A DNA stretch of 64,000 bases from Paenirhizobium cremeum (lineage in GTDB: Bacteria > Pseudomonadota > Alphaproteobacteria > Rhizobiales > Rhizobiaceae): NCBI RefSeq assembly GCF_022884085.1, contig NZ_JAGGCS010000006.1, positions 163,531-227,530 on the forward strand, in the 5' to 3' direction. This document shows, in pieces, positions 19,699 to 29,264 of the stretch. Numbering within the stretch: position 1 is the stretch's first letter; each line of letters opens with the position of its first letter. The notes beneath the pieces were generated by a model that had not been told where the DNA came from, ran no database searches, and saw only the letters and a program-made list of their open reading frames with translations. The position numbers were made by a program, and so were the translations under genes.

Positions 19699-20502
19699 TT
19701 GATCGACTGGTTGCGCATTGTCGTCACCATGACCATTCTGGCGATCGTGACGCTCGTTCTGGCTCCTGTCCAGGTCCTGGCCCTTGCCTTCGACTGGAGG
19801 CTGCGACGGCGGCTTCCGCGGCTCTGGCATCGCATTGCCTGCCGCATGCTTGGCATCCGTATTCATGTCCACGGCGCGATCGACCGCCGACGTCCTTTGA
19901 TGCTCGCCGCCAATCATGCCTCGTGGAAGGACATCCTCGTCCTGGGCGCATTGGCCGATGTCGTCTTCATCGCCAAGACCGAAGTTGCGTCCTGGCCGGT
20001 CTTCGGAACCCTGGCCAAGCTGCAGAAGAGCATATTCGTGGTTCGCGAGGAGCGGCGCCGCACCGGCGACCAGGTGAACGAGATTGCCTCCCGCATGGCG
20101 GATGGCGAGATCGTCGTGCTCTTCCCGGAAGGAACCACATCTGACGGAAACCGCGTCCTGGAGGTGAAGACATCGCTCTTCGGAGCGGCGGCCGTTGCGC
20201 TGCCGCTTGCTCCCGAAGGCGTCGTGCATGTGCAGCCGGTGGCGATTGCCTATACCCGCGTGCAGGGCCTGCCCATGGGGCGCTACCATCGCCCTATCGC
20301 CGGATGGCCGGGCGATGTGACGCTTCTGCCCCATCTCATGGGCGTGTTGAAAGCCGGCGCTCTCGATGTGGACGTCAGCTTCGGCGAGACATACGATTAC
20401 CGCGATGGCAGCAACCGCAAGCATCTCGCCGCATTCGTCGAAAGCCGCATGCGCAGGATGTTGCTTGCCCGCCTGCGCGGACGGCCGCGGCACGATGCGT
20501 GA
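19699..20502 (+). CDS. plsC: 1-acyl-sn-glycerol-3-phosphate acyltransferase
   Basis: Membrane-bound acyltransferase of 267 aa that makes phosphatidic acid from lysophosphatidic acid. The catalytic motif is NHASWKDILVLG (NHxxxxD, about 72-83). The substrate motif FPEGTTSDGNRVL is at about 142-154, and an N-terminal membrane segment covers about 4-28. The start is TTG at 19699, chosen because GGAGG ends seven bases before it and no ATG lies near. It could instead act on lyso-ornithine lipid like OlsA, since OlsA belongs to the same family; sequence alone does not separate the two. Confidence 0.88.
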   Translation: MIDWLRIVVTMTILAIVTLVLAPVQVLALAFDWRLRRRLPRLWHRIACRMLGIRIHVHGAIDRRRPLMLAANHASWKDILVLGALADVVFIAKTEVASWPVFGTLAKLQKSIFVVREERRRTGDQVNEIASRMADGEIVVLFPEGTTSDGNRVLEVKTSLFGAAAVALPLAPEGVVHVQPVAIAYTRVQGLPMGRYHRPIAGWPGDVTLLPHLMGVLKAGALDVDVSFGETYDYRDGSNRKHLAAFVESRMRRMLLARLRGRPRHDA

Positions 20503-20545
20503 TTTTTCGGTTTTATCGACGCGCAAAAACCACTAAATAGCCGGC

Positions 20546-21952
20546 ATGACCCAGGATATCGCCATTTCCGCCGTTTCCGACCTGCCGGAAGCCGGCGCAG
20601 CCGCAGCATCGCGCAAGGTCTTCATCAAGACCTATGGTTGCCAGATGAACGTCTACGACTCCGGCCGCATGACCGATGCGCTGGCCGCCGAAGGCTATGT
20701 CGCGACGGAGGAAATGGAAGAGGCGGATCTCGTCCTGCTCAACACCTGCCACATCCGCGAAAAAGCAGCTGAAAAGGTTTATTCCGCGCTCGGCCGTCTG
20801 CGCGAGACCAAGAAGGCACGCGCCGCCGAAGGCCGCGAGTTCATGATCGGCGTAGCCGGTTGCGTTGCTCAGGCCGAAGGCGAGGAAATCTCCCGACGTG
20901 AACCTGCTGTCGACGTGGTGATCGGCCCGCAGACCTATCATCGCCTGCCACAGGCTCTGAAGCGCGCCCGCACGGGCGAGCGCGTGGTCGATACGGAATA
21001 TGCGCTGGAAGACAAGTTCGAGCACCTTCCCGATCCGAAGAAGGCAAAGACCGGCCCGCGCAACGTCACCGCGTTCCTGACTGTGCAGGAAGGCTGCGAT
21101 AAGTTTTGCACCTTCTGCGTCGTTCCCTATACGCGTGGTTCTGAGGTTTCTCGGCCGCTCGCACAGATCGTTGGAGAAGCGGAAAAGCTCGTTGCCACCG
21201 GCGTGCGGGAACTCACTTTGCTCGGCCAGAACGTCAACGCTTGGCATGGCGTCGATGCCGCGGGGCGGGAGTTGGGCCTTGGCGATCTCCTTTACCGGCT
21301 GGCGGAGATTCCGGGACTGGCCCGCCTGCGCTATACCACCAGCCATCCCCGCGACATGGACGACCGGCTGATCGAGGCGCACCGCGATCTCAGGATGCTG
21401 ATGCCTTATCTGCATTTGCCAGTTCAGTCGGGATCGGACCGTATCCTGAAGGCGATGAACCGCCGTCATAAGGCCGCCGAATATCTTGCCCTGATCGAGC
21501 GCATTCGCGCGGCCCGTCCGGACATCGCCCTTTCAGGTGATTTCATCGTCGGCTTCCCCGGCGAGACGGAGGAAGACTTCGAAGCGACGCTCGAACTCGT
21601 CCGCAAGGTCGGTTATGCACAGGCTTATTCGTTCAAGTATTCGACCCGTCCGGGAACCCCCGGAGCTGATCTCCCCGATCAGGTACCGGAGGATGTGAAG
21701 ACCGAAAGGCTTGCGCGACTGCAGGATTTGCTGCTCCGGCAGCAGCAGGAATTCGCTCGCTCCTTGATTGGCGAGACAATCGACCTACTTTTGGAGAAGC
21801 CGGGACGGATGCCGGGACAGCTGATCGGACGCTCTCCATGGCTGCAGTCTGTGAATGTTGATGCAAAGTCATCGCAAATCGGTGACATTATAAAGGTACG
21901 AATCACCGCAACCGGCCCAAACAGCTTGTTTGCCGAGGTGGCAGAGGGTTAG
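20546..21952 (+). CDS. miaB: tRNA-2-methylthio-N6-dimethylallyladenosine synthase MiaB
   Basis: Radical-SAM methylthiotransferase of 468 aa that adds the 2-methylthio group at A37 of tRNAs reading UNN codons. The N-terminal UPF0004 domain supplies cluster ligands C32 ([11 protein letters not shown]), C68 ([10 protein letters not shown]) and the Cys in AGCVAQAEG. The radical-SAM site is C184-x3-C188-x2-C191 in [16 protein letters not shown]. The C-terminal TRAM domain covers roughly 395-468. Upstream plsC and downstream phoH-ybeY are the conserved neighbours in this group. Confidence 0.97.
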   Translation: MTQDIAISAVSDLPEAGAAAASRKVFIKTYGCQMNVYDSGRMTDALAAEGYVATEEMEEADLVLLNTCHIREKAAEKVYSALGRLRETKKARAAEGREFMIGVAGCVAQAEGEEISRREPAVDVVIGPQTYHRLPQALKRARTGERVVDTEYALEDKFEHLPDPKKAKTGPRNVTAFLTVQEGCDKFCTFCVVPYTRGSEVSRPLAQIVGEAEKLVATGVRELTLLGQNVNAWHGVDAAGRELGLGDLLYRLAEIPGLARLRYTTSHPRDMDDRLIEAHRDLRMLMPYLHLPVQSGSDRILKAMNRRHKAAEYLALIERIRAARPDIALSGDFIVGFPGETEEDFEATLELVRKVGYAQAYSFKYSTRPGTPGADLPDQVPEDVKTERLARLQDLLLRQQQEFARSLIGETIDLLLEKPGRMPGQLIGRSPWLQSVNVDAKSSQIGDIIKVRITATGPNSLFAEVAEG

Positions 21953-21992
21953 AGTGAGGGCCTGATACCTGATCGAGCAGGAGCCTTTTCGC

Positions 21993-23048
21993 TTGAACGC
22001 ACAAGAAGTGATTTCTTCACCTTCGCGCAATACCCGAACCGCTGCGACCGACGCCAATCACTTCATCTTGACGTTCGAGAACAATCGCTTCGCCAGCGAA
22101 CTGTTCGGGCAATTCGATCAGCACCTCAAGCTGCTTGAGCAGCGCCTTCAGGTCGACGCGCGAGCGCGGGGCAATTCCGTGTCCATTTCCGGCGACGTGG
22201 TTGCCACCAATCAGGCGCGCAGGGCACTCGATTTCCTCTACGCCCGGCTTCAGAGCGGCGGTTCCGTGGAGGCCTCCGACGTTGAAGGGGCGATCCGCAT
22301 GGCAGTCGCCGCCGACGACCAGCTGACGCTGCCGACGCTGGAGCGCAAGGCCAAGCTGACGATGGCGCAGATCTCCACGCGCAAGAAGACGATTGCTGCC
22401 CGCACCCCGACCCAGGATGCCTATATGCGGGCGCTGGAACGTTCGGAACTGGTTTTCGGCGTCGGCCCTGCCGGCACCGGTAAGACCTATCTCGCAGTAG
22501 CCCATGCCGCCCAGCTTCTGGAGCGCGGCGCCGTCGACAGGATCGTGCTGTCGCGCCCGGCCGTCGAGGCTGGCGAGCGCCTGGGCTTCCTGCCGGGCGA
22601 TATGAAGGAAAAGGTCGATCCCTATCTGCGGCCCCTCTACGATGCGCTTTACGACATGATCCCGGGCGATAAGGTTGAGCGGGCGATTACCGCCGGCGTC
22701 ATCGAAATCGCGCCTCTCGCCTTCATGCGCGGCCGGACTCTGTCCAACGCGGCGGTTATCCTCGACGAGGCCCAGAACACCACGTCGATGCAGATGAAGA
22801 TGTTCCTGACCCGTCTCGGCGAGAACGCCCGCATGATCGTGACCGGCGACCCGAGCCAGGTGGACCTGCCGCGAGGCGTGACCTCCGGGCTGGTTGAGGC
22901 CCTGCAGATCCTGAAGGGGGTCGAAGGCGTCTCCGTCGTGCGGTTCAAGGATGTCGACGTGGTGCGACATCCGCTGGTCGGACGTATCGTCAAGGCCTAT
23001 GATGCCCAGTATGCGGTGCACGAGGAAAGCGAAAAGATCGACCTTTGA
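21993..23048 (+). CDS. phoH: PhoH-like ATPase (YbeZ)
   Basis: P-loop ATPase of 351 aa, PhoH/YbeZ family. Walker A is GVGPAGTGKTYLAV (about 155-168) and Walker B is VILDEAQNTT (about 254-263), followed by MIVTGDPSQVDLP. Gene linkage with ybeY and the CorC-like gene suggests a role in rRNA maturation or quality control. The start is TTG at 21993, preceded by AGGAG at good spacing; no ATG precedes the conserved region. Its stop is 17 bases before the ATG chosen for ybeY. Confidence 0.94.
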   Translation: MNAQEVISSPSRNTRTAATDANHFILTFENNRFASELFGQFDQHLKLLEQRLQVDARARGNSVSISGDVVATNQARRALDFLYARLQSGGSVEASDVEGAIRMAVAADDQLTLPTLERKAKLTMAQISTRKKTIAARTPTQDAYMRALERSELVFGVGPAGTGKTYLAVAHAAQLLERGAVDRIVLSRPAVEAGERLGFLPGDMKEKVDPYLRPLYDALYDMIPGDKVERAITAGVIEIAPLAFMRGRTLSNAAVILDEAQNTTSMQMKMFLTRLGENARMIVTGDPSQVDLPRGVTSGLVEALQILKGVEGVSVVRFKDVDVVRHPLVGRIVKAYDAQYAVHEESEKIDL

Positions 23049-23065
23049 GGTCGAAACGGCCCCTG

Positions 23066-23572
23066 ATGCTGTTACTGGACATACAGATATCGATCGAAAC
23101 GGAAGGTTGGCCGACGGAAGACGTGCTGGAGGCCACGGCCTCCCGTGTGCTCGGCACGGCGGCGGATTTCCTCCGCGACGAGGAGAAGCAGCCTTTCCCC
23201 GCCACGCCGGTGGAGGTGTCGCTTGTCTTCTGCGACGACGAGACGATCCGGGACATCAATGCCGAGTGGCGGAGCCAGGACAAGCCGACCAACGTGCTTT
23301 CCTTTCCGGCCTTTCCGCTGGTGCCGGGCGGCAAGCCCGGTCCCATGCTGGGCGATATCATCATAGCGCGGGAAACTGTGGCGCGGGAGGCAGTCGATCT
23401 CGGCAAGAGCTTCGAGGAGCACCTGACGCACCTTCTGGTGCACGGATTCCTGCATCTTTTCGGTTATGACCACATGGAAGAGCAGGAGGCGGAAAGAATG
23501 GAGTCTCTGGAGACTCGCATTTTGGCCTCACTTGGCTTATCTGATCCCTATGCGGGGCAGGACCCGCTTTGA
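23066..23572 (+). CDS. ybeY: endoribonuclease YbeY (16S rRNA maturation)
   Basis: Zinc-dependent endoribonuclease of 168 aa involved in 16S rRNA 3' processing, ribosome quality control and, in Sinorhizobium, small-RNA-mediated regulation. The metal-binding motif H-x3-H-x5-H is present in HLLVHGFLHLFGYDHMEEQE (H at VH, LH and DH). The start at the ATG at 23066 gives 168 aa, the same length I recall for the S. meliloti protein; an in-frame TTG at 23045 overlapping the phoH stop is an alternative. Confidence 0.94.
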   Translation: MLLLDIQISIETEGWPTEDVLEATASRVLGTAADFLRDEEKQPFPATPVEVSLVFCDDETIRDINAEWRSQDKPTNVLSFPAFPLVPGGKPGPMLGDIIIARETVAREAVDLGKSFEEHLTHLLVHGFLHLFGYDHMEEQEAERMESLETRILASLGLSDPYAGQDPL

Positions 23573-23584
23573 TAGTCAGGACCA

Positions 23585-24763
23585 ATGAACGATTTTTCGA
23601 CGAAAGTGGCCGCAGAGGCCGATGAAGGGTCGGAGGGTTCCTCTTCGGACGAAGGCAGTAGTCCTTCGCGGCCGGAGACACCCGGCCGACAACGCAATTC
23701 ATTTTGGGCGCGCGCCGTACGCATCCTGAAGCCGAGCCAGGCATCTAGCCTGCGTGAAGATCTGACGGATGCGTTGAAGGAAGACGCCGTCACCAGCGAA
23801 GTGTTCACCCCCGACGAACGGGCGATGCTGAACAACATACTTCGCTTCCGGGAGGTCCGGGTCGAGGACATCATGGTGCCGCGTGCCGATATCGAGGCCG
23901 TGGACCAGAATGTCAGCATCGGCGAATTGATGACCATCTTCGAGGTCTCCGGCCGATCGCGCATGCCGGTCTACAGTGAAACGCTCGATGACCCGCGCGG
24001 CATGGTGCATATCCGCGACCTTCTCTCCTATGTGACGAAACAGGCCCGTAACAAGCGGCGCAACGGCAACGGATCGAGTGAGATCGGTTCCGAGGCGACG
24101 GGAAAGGCCGATAAACCTGCTCGCGGTGCCAAGGCCGATTTCGACCTCGGCCGCGTTGATCTTTCCAAGACTGTCGCGGAAGCCGGGATCGTGCGGTCGA
24201 TCCTGTTTGTACCGCCATCCATGCTCGCTTCCGATCTCCTCAGCCGGATGCAGGCGGCGCGCACGCAGATCGCCTTGGTGATCGATGAGTATGGCGGCAC
24301 GGACGGCCTCGTTTCCCACGAGGACATCGTCGAGATGGTCGTCGGAGACATCGATGACGAGCACGATAACGACGAGGCCATGTTCACGCGCACGTCCGAC
24401 GACGTGTTCGTCGCCGATGCGCGCGTGGAACTTGAGGAGATCGCGGAAGCGATCGGCCCCGATTTCGACGTGCGCGATCAGATCGACGAAGTCGACACGC
24501 TGGGTGGGCTGATTTTCTCCGCCCTTGGTCGGATTCCCGTGCGCGGAGAGGTCGTGCAGGCCCTTCCGGGTTTTGAATTCCTGATTCTCGACGCCGATCC
24601 GCGCCGTATCAAGCGAATACGCATCACTCGCAAACGGCCCCAGGTACGCCGCCGTGCCAAGGCAGAGACGGAAACCGCCGCAGCAGTGACTGGCGGATCG
24701 AAGTCGGCGAACGCGTCACCCGGCGCGGAAGGTTCGCCGACGGACACCAACGTCGCATCCTGA
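23585..24763 (+). CDS. CorC/HlyC-type CBS-domain protein
   Basis: Protein of 392 aa without membrane segments, related to the cytosolic CorC part of hemolysin-like proteins linked to magnesium/cobalt efflux. Two CBS domains are visible (EDIMVPRADIEAVDQNVSIG with RMPVYSETLDDPRGMVHIRD, then PSMLASDLLSRMQAARTQI). The CorC_HlyC domain follows at about 270-345. The gap between the CBS halves carries a charged, glycine-rich insert (about 158-190), and the C-terminal 50 residues are low complexity. Its place after ybeY and before lnt matches the conserved ybeZ-ybeY-corC-lnt cluster. The mechanism of action is still debated for the family. Confidence 0.88.
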   Translation: MNDFSTKVAAEADEGSEGSSSDEGSSPSRPETPGRQRNSFWARAVRILKPSQASSLREDLTDALKEDAVTSEVFTPDERAMLNNILRFREVRVEDIMVPRADIEAVDQNVSIGELMTIFEVSGRSRMPVYSETLDDPRGMVHIRDLLSYVTKQARNKRRNGNGSSEIGSEATGKADKPARGAKADFDLGRVDLSKTVAEAGIVRSILFVPPSMLASDLLSRMQAARTQIALVIDEYGGTDGLVSHEDIVEMVVGDIDDEHDNDEAMFTRTSDDVFVADARVELEEIAEAIGPDFDVRDQIDEVDTLGGLIFSALGRIPVRGEVVQALPGFEFLILDADPRRIKRIRITRKRPQVRRRAKAETETAAAVTGGSKSANASPGAEGSPTDTNVAS

Positions 24764-24854
24764 CGCTCCCGTCCTCAAACGACGGGACAACTCCCGCGAA
24801 TTTTGGGAGACTGCCCGCGCCGTGATTCGCACGGCGCGAGGCGAAGGAGAAGGC

Positions 24855-26450
24855 ATGGAGAGGCTGGCGGGCAGGATCATGCTGCTCTGGGGTGTCAGGC
24901 GCGCCCTTCTGGCAATCGTCGCAGGCGCGGTCGGCGCCCTGGCTTTGCCGCCCATAGGGTTCTTTGCTGCCCTCTTCGTTTCATTTACCTTGTTGGTCTG
25001 GTTGCTTGACGGGGCGACCGGAAATCCCGACCGAAGGCACTCGTTCGGCCTGCGCTCTGCTTTTCTGACCGGCTGGTTATTCGGCTTCGGCTATTTCGTC
25101 GCCGGACTGTGGTGGCTTGGAAACGCCCTGCTGGTGGAGGCCGACGAGTTCGCCTGGGCGCTGCCGCTTGCCATCGTCGGTCTGCCGGCGGTGCTCGCAA
25201 TCTTCTATGGTCTGGCGACGCTGGTCGCCCGCTTTCTCTGGTCGGACGGCTGGGGACGCCTTGCCGCGCTTGCCGTGGGTTTCGGCCTTGCCGAGTGGTT
25301 GCGCGGTTTCGTGGCAACGGGGTTTCCATGGAATGCCATCGGCTACGGAGCGATGCCGATCCCACTGATGATGCAGTCGGCTCATGTGATCGGTGCGCTC
25401 GGCGTGACGACACTTGCCGTTTTCGCCTTTTCCGCACCGGCGCTGATCGGCACGCGCAAGGGCATGGTGCCGGGACTGGCGATCGCTGCCTCGCTGTTGG
25501 CGGCCCATCTCGGATACGGAGCCTGGCGCCTGTCCCTGCCGGTGGAGAACCGCCCGGACACCGTCAGCCTGAACATTCGTCTGGTGCAGCCGGTCGTCGA
25601 TCAGGCGCGGAAGATCGAAAACGTCGAACGGGTCGAGATATTCAACGAGCATCTGGCGCTTTCGGCCCAGCCGTCAGCGCCTGGAAAGCCCAGGCCGGAT
25701 ATCATCGTCTGGCCGGAAACCTCCGTGCCCTTCATCCTGACCGAAAACCCGGATGCCCTGGCACGCATTGGCGACATGCTCCAGGACGGACAGGTGCTGA
25801 TTACCGGTGCCGTCCGGTCCGAGGACCGTGGAGCCGGTCTTGCGCCGCGTTATTACAATTCCGTCTATCTGATCGACGACAAGGGGCAGATGCTGGCGGC
25901 CTCGGACAAGGTGCACCTCACGCCTTTCGGTGAATATGTGCCTTACGAGGACATCCTACGCCGCTTGGGCTTCGACAATGTCATCAGCCTGCCGGGCGGC
26001 TTCTCGGCGGCTTCCCAGCGCTCGATGCTGACCCTGCCTTCGGGGATCGGCCTTTATCCCTTGATCTGCTACGAGATCATCTTCCCGGACGAATGGACGG
26101 ATGATCTCGGCGAGGCGAAAGCCCTGTTGAACATCACCAATGACGCCTGGTTCGGTGTCAGCCCCGGCCCCTATCAACACTTTCTGCAAGCCAGAATTCG
26201 CGCCGTTGAGACCGGTCTCCCGCTCATTCGGGACGCCAATAACGGCATTTCGGCGCTAATCGACCCCTACGGCCGTATTCTTTCGGGACTGGCGTTGAAT
26301 TCACGTGGCGTCGTGGATTCAACCATAAGTGTGGAATCTGTCCCGGAACGATACAGAATGTCGACGCGATACAACTTTTGGTATGTATTTTTTGCCATCA
26401 CTGCGATAGCTGCAATTTCACGCGCAGGTTTTATTTTCGGAAAGAATTGA
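24855..26450 (+). CDS. lnt: apolipoprotein N-acyltransferase
   Basis: Inner-membrane enzyme of 531 aa that adds the third acyl chain to lipoproteins, completing the pathway that includes LspA. Six to seven hydrophobic segments occupy the first ~220 residues, then a nitrilase-fold domain. The Glu-Lys-Cys catalytic triad is recognisable: E in IVWPETSVPFI (about 288), K in SDKVHLTPFGEYVP (about 352) and C in LICYEIIFPDEW (about 406). The start is the ATG at 24855 with AAGGAGA upstream; a GTG at 24822 in frame is less likely. The upstream ybeY and CorC-like genes are on the same strand and may be co-transcribed. Confidence 0.95.
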   Translation: MERLAGRIMLLWGVRRALLAIVAGAVGALALPPIGFFAALFVSFTLLVWLLDGATGNPDRRHSFGLRSAFLTGWLFGFGYFVAGLWWLGNALLVEADEFAWALPLAIVGLPAVLAIFYGLATLVARFLWSDGWGRLAALAVGFGLAEWLRGFVATGFPWNAIGYGAMPIPLMMQSAHVIGALGVTTLAVFAFSAPALIGTRKGMVPGLAIAASLLAAHLGYGAWRLSLPVENRPDTVSLNIRLVQPVVDQARKIENVERVEIFNEHLALSAQPSAPGKPRPDIIVWPETSVPFILTENPDALARIGDMLQDGQVLITGAVRSEDRGAGLAPRYYNSVYLIDDKGQMLAASDKVHLTPFGEYVPYEDILRRLGFDNVISLPGGFSAASQRSMLTLPSGIGLYPLICYEIIFPDEWTDDLGEAKALLNITNDAWFGVSPGPYQHFLQARIRAVETGLPLIRDANNGISALIDPYGRILSGLALNSRGVVDSTISVESVPERYRMSTRYNFWYVFFAITAIAAISRAGFIFGKN

Positions 26451-26563
26451 CCAAAAACCCCTAAAATTGCATAGTGGATAAGGTCATAAGTCTCTACGTA
26501 TGCTTAAAGTTCGGCGATGGCGAATACAACGTCTCGTTATGGCTTCCCTGGGACGAAAGGTTT

Positions 26564-26582
26564 ATGATTAGTATGCAATCAT
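26564..26582. promoter_or_regulatory. inverted repeat upstream of praR, candidate operator
   Basis: ATGATT (26564-26569) and AATCAT (26577-26582) form a perfect six-base inverted repeat with a seven-base spacer, ending 15 bases before the praR start. XRE-type regulators bind such dyads as dimers, so autoregulation is a reasonable guess. The promoter elements themselves are not obvious. Confidence 0.4.
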
Positions 26583-26597
26583 CATCAGGATCAAAAC

Positions 26598-27017
26598 ATG
26601 ATCGAGAATAAGAAGAAGCCGAACCCGATTGACATCCATGTCGGCAGCCGGATTCGTCTTCGCCGCACAATGCTGGGCATGAGTCAGGAAAAGCTGGGCG
26701 AAAGCCTCGGCATCACCTTTCAGCAGATCCAGAAATACGAAAAGGGCACTAACCGTGTCGGCGCGAGCCGGCTGCAGAATATTTCCAGTATTCTCAATGT
26801 TCCCGTGTCTTTCTTCTTCGAAGACGCTCCGGGCGAACAGTCGACCGGTGCTTCGGGTATGGCGGAGGCGTCGAGTTCGAACTATGTGGTGGACTTCCTT
26901 TCCTCTTCGGAAGGTCTCCAGCTGAACCGGGCATTCGTGAAGATTTCCGATCCCAAGGTGCGTCGCAAGATCGTCGATCTGGTGAAGGCGCTTGCAGCCG
27001 AGGCAGATGCCGACTGA
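26598..27017 (+). CDS. praR: XRE-family regulator PraR/PhrR
   Basis: Cytoplasmic DNA-binding protein of 139 aa. The helix-turn-helix runs through RIRLRRTMLGMSQEKLGESL followed by GITFQQIQKYEKGTNRVGAS. The C-terminal part ends KVRRKIVDLVKALAAEADAD. This matches PraR of Rhizobium and Azorhizobium and acid-induced PhrR of Sinorhizobium, which sit upstream of metK and control quorum sensing, attachment and biofilm genes. AGGA precedes the ATG. A clear terminator follows, so praR is probably transcribed separately from metK. Confidence 0.88.
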   Translation: MIENKKKPNPIDIHVGSRIRLRRTMLGMSQEKLGESLGITFQQIQKYEKGTNRVGASRLQNISSILNVPVSFFFEDAPGEQSTGASGMAEASSSNYVVDFLSSSEGLQLNRAFVKISDPKVRRKIVDLVKALAAEADAD

Positions 27018-27043
27018 GCCTGGTTTCAGTCGTGTTGAAAGAG

Positions 27044-27067
27044 AGCGGCCCTGAGGCCGCTTTTTTT
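27044..27067 (+). terminator. rho-independent terminator after praR
   Basis: Stem AGCGGCC (27044-27050) and GGCCGCT (27055-27061) with the loop CTGA, directly followed by a run of seven thymines. It separates praR from metK. Confidence 0.9.
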
Positions 27068-27091
27068 CTGTCTTCAGGGCGGTGCTTGCTC

Positions 27092-27111
27092 ACATAAAGA
27101 TATATTTATGT
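27092..27111. promoter_or_regulatory. 20-bp palindrome upstream of metK, SahR-like operator candidate
   Basis: ACATAAAGATATATTTATGT reads as a palindrome with a single mismatched pair (27099/27104) and lies 71 bases before the metK start. It resembles, from memory, the AT-rich palindromes assigned to SahR, an ArsR-type regulator of the S-adenosylmethionine cycle in proteobacteria. No regulator gene of that kind is next to it, so the assignment is by pattern only. Confidence 0.5.
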
Positions 27112-27182
27112 CGTTGTGCGCTTGTTTTTCCGCCACGAACTGACTAACAAGAACACGGCTAATTCTTTGAGGGGAATCCCGA

Positions 27183-28445
27183 ATGCGCGCTAATTATCTC
27201 TTCACCAGCGAATCCGTGTCCGAGGGTCATCCGGATAAAGTCTGTGACCGAATTTCCGATGAAATCGTAGACCTGGTTTATCGCGAAGCTGCCAAGACTG
27301 GCGTCGATCCCTGGACCGTGCGCATCGCATGCGAAACCCTGGCAACCACCAACCGTGTGGTGATTGCCGGCGAGGTGCGGCTGCCGGCAAGCCTGTTGAA
27401 AAAGGACAAGGACGGCTCCGTGGCCAAGGACGCCTATGGTGATCCCGCGGTCAATCCGGCGAAGTTCAAGGCTGCTGCGCGCAAGGCCATCAAGGATATC
27501 GGCTACGAGCAGGACCGCTTCCACTGGAAAAAGGTGAAGATCGACGTTCTCCTGCATGCGCAGTCGGCCGATATCGCCCAGGGCGTCGACAAGGCAGCCG
27601 ACCATGGCAACAGCGAAGGTGCCGGCGATCAGGGCATCATGTTCGGATACGCCTGCCGCGAGACGCCGGATCTCATGCCGGCTCCGATCTATTATTCGCA
27701 CAGGATCCTTCAGCTTCTCGCCGCCGCCCGCAAGAAGGGCGAGGGTGACGCTGCCAAGCTCGGTCCCGACGCCAAGAGCCAGGTGACCGTGCGTTATGTC
27801 GACGGCAAGCCGTCGGAAGTCGACTCGATCGTTCTCTCCACCCAGCATCTCGACGAAAGCTGGGATTCGGCCAAGGTTCGTTCGGTTGTCGAACCCTATA
27901 TCCGCGAGGCGCTCGGCGACCTCAGGATCGCTGACGATTGCAAGTGGTACGTCAACCCGACCGGCAAGTTTGTGATCGGTGGCCCGGATGGCGACGCCGG
28001 CCTCACCGGTCGCAAGATCATCGTCGACACCTATGGTGGCGCAGCTCCCCATGGCGGCGGCGCCTTTTCGGGCAAGGACACCACCAAGGTCGACCGTTCG
28101 GCAGCTTACGCCGCTCGCTACCTTGCGAAGAACGTGGTGGCCGCCGGCCTCGCCGATCGCTGCACGATCCAGATTTCCTACGCCATCGGCGTTGCCCAGC
28201 CGCTGTCTATCTACGTGGACCTGCATGGTACCGGCAAGGTGACGGAAGATGCGGTGGAAGCTGCGATCCGCAAGGTCATGGACCTGTCGCCGAGCGGTAT
28301 CCGCCGTCATCTCGATCTGAACCGCCCGATCTATGCCAAGACCGCTGCCTATGGTCACTTCGGCCGCAAGCCGGGTCGCGACGGTTCCTTCTCCTGGGAG
28401 CGCCTTGATCTGGTAAAGCCGCTCAAGGAAGCCATCAAGGCTTGA
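27183..28445 (+). CDS. metK: S-adenosylmethionine synthetase
   Basis: Makes S-adenosylmethionine from methionine and ATP; 420 aa, the longer alphaproteobacterial form. Visible signatures are [20 protein letters not shown] near the N-terminus, DQGIMFGYA (about 148-156), and the glycine-rich P-loop-like [19 protein letters not shown] (about 293-311). A strong GAGGGG ribosome-binding site precedes the ATG. trmB, a SAM-using enzyme, follows after seven bases and is probably co-transcribed. A palindromic operator candidate lies upstream. Confidence 0.97.
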   Translation: MRANYLFTSESVSEGHPDKVCDRISDEIVDLVYREAAKTGVDPWTVRIACETLATTNRVVIAGEVRLPASLLKKDKDGSVAKDAYGDPAVNPAKFKAAARKAIKDIGYEQDRFHWKKVKIDVLLHAQSADIAQGVDKAADHGNSEGAGDQGIMFGYACRETPDLMPAPIYYSHRILQLLAAARKKGEGDAAKLGPDAKSQVTVRYVDGKPSEVDSIVLSTQHLDESWDSAKVRSVVEPYIREALGDLRIADDCKWYVNPTGKFVIGGPDGDAGLTGRKIIVDTYGGAAPHGGGAFSGKDTTKVDRSAAYAARYLAKNVVAAGLADRCTIQISYAIGVAQPLSIYVDLHGTGKVTEDAVEAAIRKVMDLSPSGIRRHLDLNRPIYAKTAAYGHFGRKPGRDGSFSWERLDLVKPLKEAIKA

Positions 28446-28452
28446 TGCTGGA

Positions 28453-29154
28453 ATGACGCCAACTGAACGACGCAGCCGGGCGACCGAGGCTTTCTTCGGT
28501 CGCCGCAAGGGAAAACCCCTCCGGGAACTGCAGCTCGAGCGCATGACACACCTGCTGCCGGAGATCTGCATTGATCTTCAGGCACCGGCGCCGGAAGATC
28601 TGGCGGGCCTTTTCCCTTCGCGCGTTGAGCGTCTGCGTCTGGAGATCGGTTTCGGCGGCGGCGAGCACCTTGTGCACCGGGCCGGAGAGACCCCTTCGAC
28701 GGGCTTCATTGGCGTCGAGCCATTCGTCAATTCCATGGCAAAGCTGCTGGCCGAAGTGGAGACGAAGGAACTTCGCAACATCCGTGTCTACGACAACGAT
28801 GCCACGCAATTGCTGGATTGGCTTCCGGCGGCATCGCTGGACCAGATCGACCTGCTTTATCCGGATCCGTGGCCAAAACGGAAGCATTGGAAGCGCCGGT
28901 TCGTTTCCAAGGTCAATCTCGATCGATTTTATCGTGTGCTGAAGCCGGGCGGGCTGTTCTGCTTTGCCTCGGACATCGATACCTATGTCAACTGGACGCT
29001 GATCCACTGCCGGGACCACGGCGGTTTTGACTGGACAGCGCGCAATCGCGCGGACTGGGTGACGCCGTTTGCCGGCTGGCCCGGCACGCGCTACGAGGCG
29101 AAGGCCAAGCGTGAAGGCCGTTCGTCGGCCTATCTTACCTTCCGGAAGATCTGA
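28453..29154 (+). CDS. trmB: tRNA (guanine-N7-)-methyltransferase TrmB
   Basis: SAM-dependent enzyme of 233 aa that makes m7G46 in tRNA. The SAM-binding loop is [15 protein letters not shown] (about 63-77), followed by [12 protein letters not shown]. The family signature [18 protein letters not shown] is at about 135-152, and the [11 protein letters not shown] segment near the C-terminus is also typical. Located directly behind metK. After its stop comes a 110-base stretch without features, then a pair of genes on the other strand. Confidence 0.95.
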   Translation: MTPTERRSRATEAFFGRRKGKPLRELQLERMTHLLPEICIDLQAPAPEDLAGLFPSRVERLRLEIGFGGGEHLVHRAGETPSTGFIGVEPFVNSMAKLLAEVETKELRNIRVYDNDATQLLDWLPAASLDQIDLLYPDPWPKRKHWKRRFVSKVNLDRFYRVLKPGGLFCFASDIDTYVNWTLIHCRDHGGFDWTARNRADWVTPFAGWPGTRYEAKAKREGRSSAYLTFRKI

Positions 29155-29264
29155 TTACGGAATGTGTCGTTGCGATACCGCATCGATCTGAAAACCGGAA
29201 TGATCTTCGCAAAGCGCGATACGTCGATCCTGGACGTTGGAGCGATTTGCCGGATTGCGGCGCT

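Noticed and set aside
27112-27182. possible SAM-sensing riboswitch in the metK leader
   Set aside because: I looked for SAM-II-like and SAM/SAH-type pseudoknots; the leader has CGGCTAATTC but not the conserved cores, and it is short after the palindrome. A covariance-model search would be needed to reopen it.
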